From: Sandaracinobacter neustonicus
GTDB lineage: Bacteria; Pseudomonadota; Alphaproteobacteria; Sphingomonadales; Sphingomonadaceae
Direction of reading: 5' to 3'
Length of the DNA stretch: 64,000 nucleotides
Assembly: GCF_006385875.1 (NCBI RefSeq)
Contig: NZ_VFSU01000019.1
Coordinates: forward strand, 1 to 64,000
A program made the position numbers and the translations under genes. Positions 10,529 to 18,360 of the stretch are shown here, piece by piece (position 1 is the stretch's first letter; the number at the start of each line of letters is the position of its first letter). Below the pieces are notes generated by a model that was not told where the DNA came from, did no database searches, and saw only the letters and a program-made list of their open reading frames with translations.

Positions 10529-10606
10529 GGGGGCCGCGCCCCACACCGGCCCGGCCGAAAGGCGGGCCACACACACAGACCATTGCTTTGAAAGGATGGC
10601 TATCCC
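10529..10606 (+). promoter_or_regulatory. ROSE-like RNA thermometer in the hsp20 leader
   Basis: The 5' leader of the small heat-shock gene folds into successive hairpins: a gggg/cccc stem near 10529-10542, ggcccg/cgggcc at 10548-10553/10563-10568 closed by an inner GAAA loop, and a key hairpin at 10580-10599. In the last one ccatt is followed by gct and faces the ribosome site aaggatgg: two C-G and two A-U pairs, a U-G pair, a G-G opposition, an unpaired C, two U-A pairs and a 3-nt loop. That is the ROSE signature (UUGCU against AGGA). The ribosome site lies 10 nt before the ATG and would be hidden when cool. Fold done by eye. Confidence 0.72.
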
Positions 10607-11071
10607 ATGCGTTCCAACTTCGATTTCGCCCCCCTGCTCCGCTCGTCCATCGGCTTTGAGAATCTCAACCGCCTGATCGACAGCGTGGCCCGCGCCGCCG
10701 AAACCGACACCAGCTTCCCGCCCTACAACATCGAGAAGCTCGGCTCCGACGCCTATCGCATCACCATGGCCGTCGCCGGGTTCGAGCGCTCGGAACTGGA
10801 CATCACCGTGCAGGAAAACACCCTCGTCGTCACCGGCAAGGCGGCTGACGAAGCCCAGCCGGCCGAGCGCAGCTTCCTGCATCGCGGCATCGCCAAGCGC
10901 GCGTTCGAGCGCCGCTTCCAACTGGCCGACGTGATCAAGGTGACGGGCGCCAGCTTCGAAAACGGCCTGCTGAACATCGACCTGCAGCGCGAAGTGCCCG
11001 AGCACAAGAAGCCGCGCAAGGTCGAGATCGGCGCCAACGACACCCCGCTGATCGACGGTGAAGCGGCGTAA
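10607..11071 (+). CDS. Hsp20/IbpA-type small heat-shock protein
   Basis: ATP-independent holdase that binds unfolding proteins in the cytoplasm. The 154 residues have a short N-terminal arm, an alpha-crystallin domain (YNIEKLGSDAYRITMAVAGF through FENGLLNIDLQREVPE) and a short tail. The N-terminal FDFAPLLRSSIGFENL pattern is IbpA-like. It is transcribed alone, behind a candidate RNA thermometer and in front of a strong terminator. The stop codon sits in a 21-bp tandem repeat. Confidence 0.95.
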   Translation: MRSNFDFAPLLRSSIGFENLNRLIDSVARAAETDTSFPPYNIEKLGSDAYRITMAVAGFERSELDITVQENTLVVTGKAADEAQPAERSFLHRGIAKRAFERRFQLADVIKVTGASFENGLLNIDLQREVPEHKKPRKVEIGANDTPLIDGEAA

Positions 11072-11115
11072 GCCGCAACGCAAGCGGCGTAAGCCGCAAC
11101 GCAAGCGGCGTAAAA
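11061..11115 (+). repeat. 21-bp tandem repeat across the hsp20 stop codon
   Basis: The unit aagcggcgtaagccgcaacgc begins at 11061, again at 11082 and partly at 11103. Because 21 is a multiple of three, each unit places a TAA in the hsp20 frame (11069, 11090, 11111). The gene therefore ends in three in-phase stops. Each unit also contains the small dyad gcggcgtaagccgc. Confidence 0.85.
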
Positions 11116-11122
11116 GCCAATC

Positions 11123-11148
11123 GAAGGGGCCGGGCAACCGGCCCCTTC
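11123..11148. terminator. hairpin terminator between hsp20 and a convergent gene
   Basis: An 11-bp perfect stem (gaaggggccgg / ccggccccttc) with a four-base gcaa loop is followed by ttcaataataata. It lies 51 bp after the hsp20 stop and 1 bp before the stop of the convergent SnoaL-like gene, so it can serve both strands. The U tract is modest. Confidence 0.75.
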
Positions 11149-11149
11149 T

Positions 11150-11521
11150 TCAATAATAATAACGTTCTTCCACAACCTTGTCGCCCGCCACCCGGTAGCC
11201 GACGATTTCGCGCATATGAGTGCGCACACCGCCTGCGGGCGTCACGTCCAGATCTATCACGATCAGAAAACTGTCCCCGTTCACGAACGGCCCTTCCGAT
11301 CGGAAGCCGTGCACCTCGTGATTGGCGAACCACCATTCCGCCTTTGCCAGCGTTTCGGCCTTGCCATGCGTTTCGCCATGCTCGCCAGGCACTGCCTCGA
11401 AGGTCGCCACATCGTCGTGCCAATATTTCATCGCGGCCTCGTCCATCCGCCCGGCCGCCAACAACGCCGCATAATCAGCAGCAATCGTCCGCACATCGGC
11501 TGCTCTTGCACCCCTGCCCAT
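11150..11521 (-). CDS. SnoaL/NTF2-like fold protein
   Basis: Small cytoplasmic protein of 123 residues, with no signal peptide. The pattern of an N-terminal helix (DVRTIAADYAALLAAGRMDEAAMKYWHDDV), a glycine/His-rich turn and long beta strands ending in VEERYYY fits the NTF2-like cone fold. Such proteins are ligand-binding or isomerase-like domains, and no substrate can be assigned. The gene is monocistronic and ends at the shared terminator after hsp20. Confidence 0.75.
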   Translation of the reverse strand: MGRGARAADVRTIAADYAALLAAGRMDEAAMKYWHDDVATFEAVPGEHGETHGKAETLAKAEWWFANHEVHGFRSEGPFVNGDSFLIVIDLDVTPAGGVRTHMREIVGYRVAGDKVVEERYYY

Positions 11522-11628
11522 CGCCCCGCTCCTGCAACAAGCCTTGACCCGGAATGCCCCTGCTGCATTCCGGGGGTGCAGTCTCTCGCATTTCCGCTAT
11601 TCTCTCAAGTGGGGAGACAGGAAAGTTC

Positions 11629-12690
11629 ATGAAAATGACCAGATACGCCATTGAAATCGACCGCGCGGACTTGTCCCGTCAAGAAAAAGTGTCACTCAAC
11701 CTGACAGCAGGTGAAGGCGAAATCATCGCCGAAATCGAACTCGCGTCGATCACCTCCAACAATATCACCTATGCCGTCATGGGTGGAGAGCCGTTCAACT
11801 ATTGGAATTTCTTCCCCGCATCTGATCCCGCGCGCGGGATCGTGCCGCTTTGGGGCTATGCCACCATCAGCGAAAGCCGCAGCCCGCATGTCGCCGAAGG
11901 CAGCCGCCTGTTCGGCTATTGGCCGTCCGCTACGCATCTGAAGCTGCTGCCCGGCCCGGCAAAGAGCGGCGGCTTCACCGATCTCGCCCCGCACCGGCAG
12001 GGCCTCGCCCCCGTCTACAACAGCTACCGCCCCACGCCGGGCATCACCCCGGAAACCGAGCCGCTGATCGCCCTGTTCCAGCCGCTCTACGGCACCGGCT
12101 TCGTGCTTGCGCAGAGCCTTGGCAGCGACATCGCCGCAGGCCGCAGCATCCTTCTCACCAGCGCATCGGCGAAAACGGCGCTGGCCACGGCCTTCAACCT
12201 GCAACGCGCGGGCGGCATGGCCATCGGCCTCACCTCCGCTGCCAACCGCGCCTTTGTCGAAAACACCGGCTTCTACGCGCAGGTCCTCACCTACGAGGAA
12301 CTGGAATCGCTCGATCCCGCCACCCCATCCGTCCTCGTCGATTTTGCTGGCAACGGCGCACTGAAGGCCCGCATCCACCGCCATCTGAAATCGCTGTCCG
12401 CCAGCCACATCGTCGGCGACACAGACTGGGCCGCCCCCTCAGACGAGCCACTGGAAGGCCCGCCCCCAACCCTGTTCTTCGCCCCCACCCACTGGGCAGA
12501 CCGCATCCGCGAGATCGGCCAGCAAGCCTTTGATCATGAACTGAACAGCAGTATGGCCGCCTTCCTCGCCACCACCCCGCACTGGCTGACGGTGGAAACC
12601 CACAGCGGCCCCAAAGGCTATATGGACAGCTTCAACCGCCTGCTGAGCAACAAGCTGCCGCCGAATATCGGGCTGGTGTGGAAACCCTGA
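11629..12690 (+). CDS. DUF2855 family protein
   Basis: A 353-residue protein of the DUF2855 family, whose members resemble zinc-free medium-chain oxidoreductases. Visible features are an N-terminal beta barrel region (NNITYAVMGG, VPLWGYATI), a Rossmann-like middle part (RSILLTSASAKTALATAFNLQ; SVLVDFAGNGALK) and a C-terminal region with HWADRIREIGQQAF. The ATG at 11629 follows ggggagacaggaaag; the longer upstream frame has no support. No function is established that I can name. Confidence 0.85.
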   Translation: MKMTRYAIEIDRADLSRQEKVSLNLTAGEGEIIAEIELASITSNNITYAVMGGEPFNYWNFFPASDPARGIVPLWGYATISESRSPHVAEGSRLFGYWPSATHLKLLPGPAKSGGFTDLAPHRQGLAPVYNSYRPTPGITPETEPLIALFQPLYGTGFVLAQSLGSDIAAGRSILLTSASAKTALATAFNLQRAGGMAIGLTSAANRAFVENTGFYAQVLTYEELESLDPATPSVLVDFAGNGALKARIHRHLKSLSASHIVGDTDWAAPSDEPLEGPPPTLFFAPTHWADRIREIGQQAFDHELNSSMAAFLATTPHWLTVETHSGPKGYMDSFNRLLSNKLPPNIGLVWKP

Positions 12691-12703
12691 CCAACACCGC
12701 CCT

Positions 12704-12807
12704 CCCCCGCTCAGGCTGAGCTTGTCGAAGCCCCGGACGTAAAAGCTCAACGGCTGAGCCGGGGGGGCATGTTCCATGGGCTTCGACAAGCTCAGCCTGA
12801 GCGGGGG
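12704..12807. repeat. 30-bp perfect inverted repeat with 44-bp loop
   Basis: Arms at 12704-12733 and 12778-12807 carry ctcaggctgagcttgtcgaa and its exact complement. The core recurs as a single arm near 18069-18101 and, degenerate, near 62455-62492. It lies between the convergent DUF2855 and TPR genes, where an RNA hairpin would terminate either strand. It looks like a sphingomonad interspersed palindrome, not an insertion sequence, because it has no coding content. Confidence 0.85.
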
Positions 12808-12900
12808 GATAGGTGAGTCTGAGCGGAGCGAATTGAGCGCGGCAAAGGCCGAAAAGCCGATGGGTTTGCAAAGATAAGGTCGCCAGAAAATATCGCCCCC

Positions 12901-13491
12901 CTACCCCCGCGCAGTCGATTTCCGCTCCACCGAGAACCGCTTCAGCTGCTCCGCCGGCTCCTTCCACTCCGGGGCCAGCGCGGCGGCGGCGGCGTAATCG
13001 TCATAGGCGGCGCGGGTGTTGCCGATCATCTCATAGGCAACCGCGCGCGTGTACAGCGCCACCTCCGGCCGCTCCGGCTTCATGTCCAGCGCGCGGGTCA
13101 ATGCGTCGATGGCCGCCTGATCCTGCCCGCCCCGGTGCAGCAGGGCGATGCCCAGATTGATGTGCGCCTCGGCCAGCCCCGGCGACAGCTCGATGGCCGC
13201 CTTGTAATCGGCCACGGCATTCTCCAGATCGCGGGACTGCATGTGGATGATGCCCCGGTTCACCAGCGTCGCTGCCCGATCGCGCCGGGTGATCGAACCG
13301 ACGTCCAGCGCCCGGTTGCACACGTCCAGGCTGGCGCGGGTTTCGCGCTTGAACTCCGCCGCCAGATAACAGTCCCGCCCGGCGGAACTGCCGCCGACGA
13401 TGGACACCGCAGCGCTGGCGGGCACTGCGGCCACACAGGCCGCGCCCAGAAGCAATTTGCCCAACAGACCGCACATTGGCGAAATGGTCAT
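12901..13491 (-). CDS. exported tetratricopeptide-repeat protein
   Basis: A 196-residue envelope protein. A signal peptide (MTISPMCGLLGKLLLGAACVAAVPASAA) precedes a Cys pair (residues about 41 and 58) and about three TPR units, for example AATLVNRGIIHMQSRDLENA, AEAHINLGIALLHRGGQDQA and LYTRAVAYEMIGNTRAAYDD. TPR scaffolds mediate protein contacts; the partner is unknown. It is monocistronic, 46 bp downstream of purK on the same strand. Confidence 0.85.
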   Translation of the reverse strand: MTISPMCGLLGKLLLGAACVAAVPASAAVSIVGGSSAGRDCYLAAEFKRETRASLDVCNRALDVGSITRRDRAATLVNRGIIHMQSRDLENAVADYKAAIELSPGLAEAHINLGIALLHRGGQDQAAIDALTRALDMKPERPEVALYTRAVAYEMIGNTRAAYDDYAAAAALAPEWKEPAEQLKRFSVERKSTARG

Positions 13492-13537
13492 GGCTCGATC
13501 CTCCCACCGGTGAGGATATCACAACTGGAAAAGCCCG

Positions 13538-14611
13538 CTAGGGCCGTTCCCGTAACAGCCTCGTCACATGCCCCATCTTGCGCCCCGGCGCGGCGTCCGC
13601 CTTGCCATAGAGGTGCAGATGCGCCGTCGGATCGGCCAGAATGCGCGGCCATTCCGCCGATGTGTCGCCCAGCAGGTTGCGCATCTCCACCAGCGGCGCT
13701 TTCAGCCCCACCGGCCCCAGCGGCAGGCCGCAGATCGCGCGCACATGCTGCTCGAACTGGGATGTCTCCGCCCCCTCGATGCTCCAATGGCCGCTGTTGT
13801 GCACGCGCGGGGCCATTTCATTGAACACAGGGCCGTCCGGCGTGGCGAAAAATTCGCAGGCGAGCACGCCGACATAGTCCAGCGCATCGGCGATCCGCAC
13901 CACCAGCGCGGTGGCGGCATCCACATGCGCCGGATCGATCCCGGCGGGCACGCTGGTCAGCGCCAATATCCCGTCCTCATGCACGTTCAGGCAGGCCGGA
14001 TAATGCACCTCCCGCCCGCGCGGGCAGCGTGCCACCAAAATGGAGAATTCGGCGGAAAAGCGCACAAAACCTTCCAGAATCAGCCCCTTGCTGCCCAGCG
14101 CCGCAAAGGCTTCCGCCGCTTCGCCCACAGAGCCGATACGAACCTGCCCCTTGCCGTCATAGCCGAAGCGCCGGGTTTTCAGGATCGCAGGCGCCCCCAG
14201 TTCGGCCAGCGCCGCTTCCAGCTCCGCCAGAGTCTCCACCGCGCGGAACGGCGCCGGGCGGCCACCCAGCTCCGTCACGAACTGCTTTTCCGAAAGCCTG
14301 TCCTGCGCCACATCCAGCGCCCGATGCCCCGGCCGCACCGGCTTCAGCCCCTCAAGAAAAGCCACGCTGGCAGAGGGCACATTCTCGAATTCGTAGGTGA
14401 TCACGTCGCACGCGGCCGCGAAAGCCGCCAGCGCTGCCTCGTCGGTATATTCCGCCCGCGTCGCCCCGGCCGCCACGTCCAGCGCCACCGCCTCGCCCTC
14501 GGGCGCGAACACATGCACCTTATACCCCAGCGGCGCAGCCGCCAGCGCCAGCATCCGGCCCAGCTGGCCGCCGCCCAGTATTCCGATGGTCGCGCCCGGC
14601 AGGATCGGCAT
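13538..14611 (-). CDS. purK: 5-(carboxyamino)imidazole ribonucleotide synthase
   Basis: Purine biosynthesis: ATP-dependent carboxylation of AIR to N5-CAIR. The 357 residues form an ATP-grasp enzyme with the N-terminal GILGGGQLGRMLALAA loop, the ATP-binding segment LKTRRFGYDGKGQ and the metal-binding NEMAPRVHNSGHWSIEGA. The start ATG shares one base with the purE stop (TAATG), which fixes the start and implies translational coupling. A longer frame through purE is a shadow. Confidence 0.96.
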   Translation of the reverse strand: MPILPGATIGILGGGQLGRMLALAAAPLGYKVHVFAPEGEAVALDVAAGATRAEYTDEAALAAFAAACDVITYEFENVPSASVAFLEGLKPVRPGHRALDVAQDRLSEKQFVTELGGRPAPFRAVETLAELEAALAELGAPAILKTRRFGYDGKGQVRIGSVGEAAEAFAALGSKGLILEGFVRFSAEFSILVARCPRGREVHYPACLNVHEDGILALTSVPAGIDPAHVDAATALVVRIADALDYVGVLACEFFATPDGPVFNEMAPRVHNSGHWSIEGAETSQFEQHVRAICGLPLGPVGLKAPLVEMRNLLGDTSAEWPRILADPTAHLHLYGKADAAPGRKMGHVTRLLRERP

Positions 14612-15090
14612 TACAGCGGCGAATCCGCAACCGCATCGGTCTGCGCCTGCCGCCACGCCTGCAAGCGCCCGGCCAGATCGCTGTCCGTCGTCGCCAGAAT
14701 CGCCGCCGCCAGCAGCCCGGCATTGGTCGCCCCGGCCTTGCCGATCGCCAGCGTGCCCACGGGGATTCCAGCCGGCATCTGCACGATGGAGAGCAGCGAA
14801 TCCTTGCCCGACAGCGCCGCCGATTGCACCGGCACGCCCAGCACCGGCAGCAAGGTCAGGCTCGCCACCATGCCCGGCAGATGCGCAGCACCACCCGCCC
14901 CCGCCACGATCACCTTCAACCCACGATCCGCCGCGCTTTCGGCATAGGCCACCATCCGGCGCGGCGTGCGGTGGGCAGACACCACCTTCACCTCGTGCGG
15001 CACGTTCAGCGCCTCCAGCACGTCGGCGGCGTGGCGCATCGTTTCCCAATCGGAAACGCTTCCCATGATGATCCCGACCACTGCAGTCAT
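14611..15090 (-). CDS. purE: N5-carboxyaminoimidazole ribonucleotide mutase
   Basis: Converts N5-CAIR to CAIR, the step after PurK. The 159-residue class I PurE has [12 protein letters not shown] at the N terminus, the conserved SAHRTP loop and the [11 protein letters not shown] segment. It is the first gene of a two-gene purE-purK operon with a one-base stop/start overlap. Confidence 0.97.
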   Translation of the reverse strand: MTAVVGIIMGSVSDWETMRHAADVLEALNVPHEVKVVSAHRTPRRMVAYAESAADRGLKVIVAGAGGAAHLPGMVASLTLLPVLGVPVQSAALSGKDSLLSIVQMPAGIPVGTLAIGKAGATNAGLLAAAILATTDSDLAGRLQAWRQAQTDAVADSPL

Positions 15091-15146
15091 CAGCCCATCC
15101 CCGGCAAAAAGCGCGGACTAAGGATGCTTCGCACCCAATGCAAGGT

Positions 15147-15830
15147 TTAGAACTGAAGGAACCGCCGGTCCGTCGCCTTCAGATCGGCATCCAGCGTATA
15201 GAGAATCGGCACGCCCGTGGGGATTTCGAACTCCACGATATCAGTGTCGGAAATGCCGGAAAGGTGCTTCACCAGCGCCCGCAGCGAATTGCCATGGGCG
15301 GCGATCACCACCCGCCTGCCCGCCTTCAGCTGCGGCACCACCAGCTCGTCGAACGCGGGCAGCGCGCGGGCGATGGTGTCTTTCAGGCTCTCCGTCTGCG
15401 GGATCGGAATCCCGGCATAGCGGCGATCCGAGGAGACATCGAACTCGCTGCCCTTTTCCTGCACCGGTGGCGGAATATCAAAGCTGCGCCGCCAGATCTT
15501 CACCTGATCGTCGCCGTGCTTCGCCGCCGTCTCGGCCTTGTCCAGCCCCGTCAGCCCGCCATAATGGCGCTCATTGAAACGCCAGTCCTTCGTCACCGGC
15601 AGCCACAGCCGCCCCATTTCTTCCAGCACAAGGTTCAGCGTCTTGATGGCGCGCGTCTGCAGGCTGGTGAAGGCGACATCGAAATCATAGCCCTGCGCCG
15701 CCAGCGCCGCGCCCGCTGCCTTCGCTTCGGCCACGCCCTTCTCCGTCAGGTTCACGTCCCACCAGCCGGTGAAGCGGTTTTCCAGATTCCAGGCGGATTG
15801 TCCGTGGCGAATAAGAACCAGCTGAGCCAT
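15147..15830 (-). CDS. gpmA: 2,3-bisphosphoglycerate-dependent phosphoglycerate mutase
   Basis: Interconverts 3- and 2-phosphoglycerate in lower glycolysis. The 227-residue histidine-phosphatase fold protein has the phospho-acceptor motif [10 protein letters not shown] at the N terminus and the second catalytic His in [13 protein letters not shown]. The ERHYGGLTG equivalent ([13 protein letters not shown]) marks the cofactor-dependent type. It lies 9 bp downstream of the M14 carboxypeptidase gene and 56 bp before purE, all on the minus strand. Confidence 0.96.
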   Translation of the reverse strand: MAQLVLIRHGQSAWNLENRFTGWWDVNLTEKGVAEAKAAGAALAAQGYDFDVAFTSLQTRAIKTLNLVLEEMGRLWLPVTKDWRFNERHYGGLTGLDKAETAAKHGDDQVKIWRRSFDIPPPVQEKGSEFDVSSDRRYAGIPIPQTESLKDTIARALPAFDELVVPQLKAGRRVVIAAHGNSLRALVKHLSGISDTDIVEFEIPTGVPILYTLDADLKATDRRFLQF

Positions 15831-15839
15831 TAAAATCCC

Positions 15840-16976
15840 TTAACCAAGATCGTCGATAATATCGGCCAGCGCGGCCAGACAGGCACGCCCCAGATGTCGG
15901 CTCCGCGCCGGAGACCAGCCGACAGACGCGTCCGGCAGTTCCAGCACATCCTTGAACGGCATTTCCAGCGTCGCAGACACACAGCCGAAGCGATACGCCA
16001 GCTGGTTGGTGGACATCGCCAGATTGGCCTTGCCCGGCGGCGTGACGGGATAGCCGATCTTCGTCTGGAACTCCGGATTATGCCCCGCCAGAGAGGCCTT
16101 GTAACGCTCCAGCAGATCCAGCTGCCGGTTGGTCACGCCGGGCGCGCCCTCGAATCCGGCAATGAAATTGTGCGGCAGCGCTTCGTCGCCATGCACGTCC
16201 AGCGCGAAATCCACCCCCGTCTCGTCCATACGGTTCAGCACGCACAGCACTTCGGGCGACCGCTCGGCCGTCGGCTCGGCCCATTCGCGGTTCAGGTTCG
16301 CGCCCGCCGCATTGGTGCGCAGAAACCCACGAAACGCCCCATCGGGGTTCATGTTCGGCACGATGTGAAAACGCGCCTTCGCCCGCAACGTCCGCGCCAG
16401 CGGAGAGGCCGGATCGGTCAATTCCTCCAGCGCGCCTTCCATCCACCATTCGGCCATCGTCTCGCCCGGATGCTGGCGCGCATAGAGCCAGACCTGCTTC
16501 TCGCCCTCGCCCAGTTCGAGGCAATCCATCGGCCGCCCGTCCAGCGAATGGCCCAGCACCCGCGCCTCCACGCCCGGCTGCAACGCCATGCGCGCGATCA
16601 GGTCCAGATGCCGCTCGTTCGAATAGGGCGCGAAATAGGCGACCCACAGATAATCGCTTTCGGGCGTCACCCGGATGGTCAGCGTGCCGTCCGCCTCGCC
16701 TGCGTTATAGCTGGTTTCGGCCTGCACCCAATTCTGCCGGTCTGCCGACACCCGCGCCTGATAATCCGGCCAGCCGCCCGGATAGGCGGATTTCTGCAAG
16801 CCGGTGATATCCAGCGTCAGCGGCACGCCTTTCGCGCCCGCCACCCGGAAGTGGAACCACTGGAAAAATTCCCCGCCCGCATCAATGTTGATCGCCAACG
16901 CGAAATGGTGCGGGCCGGTCTGCCCCAGCACGCGGATATTGCCCGAATCGAAGGCACTGGAAATGCTGATCGTCAT
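15840..16976 (-). CDS. M14-family cytosolic zinc carboxypeptidase
   Basis: The 378-residue protein has an N-terminal beta-sandwich domain of about 110 residues and then the M14 catalytic domain. Zinc ligands are seen in [14 protein letters not shown] (HxxE) and in the later LDVHGDE His. The catalytic Glu is in TLEMPFKD, and the substrate Arg/Asn pair is in NLNREW. No signal peptide is present, which fits the cytosolic carboxypeptidase subgroup. The substrate is unknown. It is the first gene of a minus-strand run with gpmA 9 bp downstream. Confidence 0.9.
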   Translation of the reverse strand: MTISISSAFDSGNIRVLGQTGPHHFALAINIDAGGEFFQWFHFRVAGAKGVPLTLDITGLQKSAYPGGWPDYQARVSADRQNWVQAETSYNAGEADGTLTIRVTPESDYLWVAYFAPYSNERHLDLIARMALQPGVEARVLGHSLDGRPMDCLELGEGEKQVWLYARQHPGETMAEWWMEGALEELTDPASPLARTLRAKARFHIVPNMNPDGAFRGFLRTNAAGANLNREWAEPTAERSPEVLCVLNRMDETGVDFALDVHGDEALPHNFIAGFEGAPGVTNRQLDLLERYKASLAGHNPEFQTKIGYPVTPPGKANLAMSTNQLAYRFGCVSATLEMPFKDVLELPDASVGWSPARSRHLGRACLAALADIIDDLG

Positions 16977-17095
16977 GGGCCAAGCCGCCTAGCAGCGCGG
17001 CGGCGGGATTGCCAACCGCGCGCCGTGCAAGATTGACTTTCCCCGGCCCTCCCCTTATGCGCGCCGCTCAATTTCGAATCCCCCGGGGAACAACA

Positions 17096-17221
17096 ATGAA
17101 GATCCGCAACAGCCTGAAGTCGCTCAAGGGGCGGCACCGTGACAATCGTGTGATCCGCCGCCGCGGCCGCACCTATGTCATCAACAAGACGAACCGCCGC
17201 TTCAAGGCCCGCCAGGGCTGA
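17096..17221 (+). CDS. rpmJ: 50S ribosomal protein L36, zinc-free form
   Basis: A 41-residue basic ribosomal protein: [19 protein letters not shown], then a short Arg-rich stretch and [12 protein letters not shown]. It lacks the four zinc ligands of the C+ type, as is usual in alphaproteobacteria. A ccggggaacaaca leader precedes the ATG. The HAD gene starts 2 bp after its stop. Confidence 0.96.
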   Translation: MKIRNSLKSLKGRHRDNRVIRRRGRTYVINKTNRRFKARQG

Positions 17222-17223
17222 AC

Positions 17224-17835
17224 GTGCGGGGACCTAAGGCCGTCATCTGGGATGTCGGCCACGTCCTCTATGATTGGGATCCCCGCTTCCTCTACGCGAA
17301 GCTGATCCCCGATACGGATCGACTGGACTGGTTCCTGTCGAACGTCGTCACGCGCGCATGGCACTTCCAGCATGACGCCGGGCGCCCCTTCGCGGAAACC
17401 TCGGCCGAACTGATCGCCGAATACCCGGCCGAGGCAGAGCTGATCGCCGCCTACGGCCCGCGCTGGCTGGAAACCATCCCGGCCCCGATTCCCGGCACCC
17501 ACGCGCTGATCGTTGCGCTCGCCGCCGCCGGGGTTCCGCAGTTCGGAATCACCAATTTCTCCGGCGAATTCTGGGACCGCTTCCGCCCCACCGCCCCCAT
17601 CTTCGATCACTTCACAGACATTGTCGTCTCCGGCCACGAACGCCTAGTGAAGCCAGACCCGGCCATCTACGCGCTCGCCCGCCAACGCTTCGCGCTGGGC
17701 GACGGCGAAGCCATCTTCATCGACGACAATCCCGCCAACGTCGAAGCCGCCCGCAACGCCGGCTGGCTCGCCCACCATTTTGCCGGTGCCGAGCGGCTGA
17801 AGGCGGAGTTGTCGGCGCTGGGGTTTGCCGTTTAG
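17224..17835 (+). CDS. HAD-IA family hydrolase
   Basis: The 203-residue haloacid dehalogenase-type phosphatase has motif I as WDVGHVLYDWDP (nucleophile Asp, Gly at +2 as in the YihX subgroup), motif II in GITNFSG, the Lys in ERLVKPDP and motif III in FIDDNPANVEAA. The start is GTG, 2 bp after rpmJ, so expression probably depends on read-through from rpmJ. The substrate is not predictable; YihX relatives act on sugar phosphates. Confidence 0.9.
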   Translation: MRGPKAVIWDVGHVLYDWDPRFLYAKLIPDTDRLDWFLSNVVTRAWHFQHDAGRPFAETSAELIAEYPAEAELIAAYGPRWLETIPAPIPGTHALIVALAAAGVPQFGITNFSGEFWDRFRPTAPIFDHFTDIVVSGHERLVKPDPAIYALARQRFALGDGEAIFIDDNPANVEAARNAGWLAHHFAGAERLKAELSALGFAV

Positions 17836-17849
17836 CGGGGGTATTGCCT

Positions 17850-18352
17850 CCGGCGGGCAGGGCTCTGCCCTGCACCCGGCAGGGAAATGATTTCCCTGCA
17901 CCCTCGACATTGGCGTTGTGCCGAACCTTCGATGCTGTGTGAGTGATCAGATTCGATTGCCTGCGGCGCTACCTTACTCTCTCCCCTGCAAGGGAGAGAG
18001 TTGGAGAGGGGGTGTCAGCGGTTGGCCTGATCCACTGACATCACAACAAACCCACCAACCCATCCACCCGCTCAGCCTGAGCTTGTCGAAGGCCCCGGAA
18101 CTAACCCACCAACCTTGCCACACCCCCAACCGTCACCCGGATCAAGTCCGGGGTGACGGGTGGAGAGGTGGGTGGGGCATGCTCCAAAGCGCCGCAGGCT
18201 ATAAATCCCAACCTCGCGCCCGGCGGATGGCCCCCACCCCAACCCCTCCCCTAAAGGAGGAGGGGCTAAAAAAAACGTCGGGGGTGCAGGGGCGTCACGC
18301 CCCTGCCGGGTGGCGGGCAGAGCCCGCCCCGCCGGAGGCAAAAACCGGCGGG
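17850..18352. repeat. composite intergenic repeat, copy II
   Basis: The 525-bp gap between the convergent HAD gene and pgi holds no gene. From left: a gcagggctctgccctgc dyad, cagggaaatgatttccctg, the gattgcctgcggcgctac bridge, a ctctcccctgcaagggagag dyad and gtgtcagcggttggcctgat, all matching copy I. Then come one arm of the ctcagcctgagcttgtcgaa repeat, a cggatcaagtccgg dyad, the cccctccccta hairpin family (18231-18267, same family as 36.72 kb), and a gcaggggcgtcacgcccctgc dyad near the pgi stop. Confidence 0.75.
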
Positions 18353-18360
18353 AGGCTGAA

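Noticed and set aside
7946..10591. An 881-codon open frame opposite alaS
   Set aside because: It has Arg/His/Gln-rich shadow composition and complete overlap with a clear alaS.
12704..12807. Insertion-sequence ends
   Set aside because: The 30-bp arms enclose only 44 bp without coding capacity and no target duplication is apparent.
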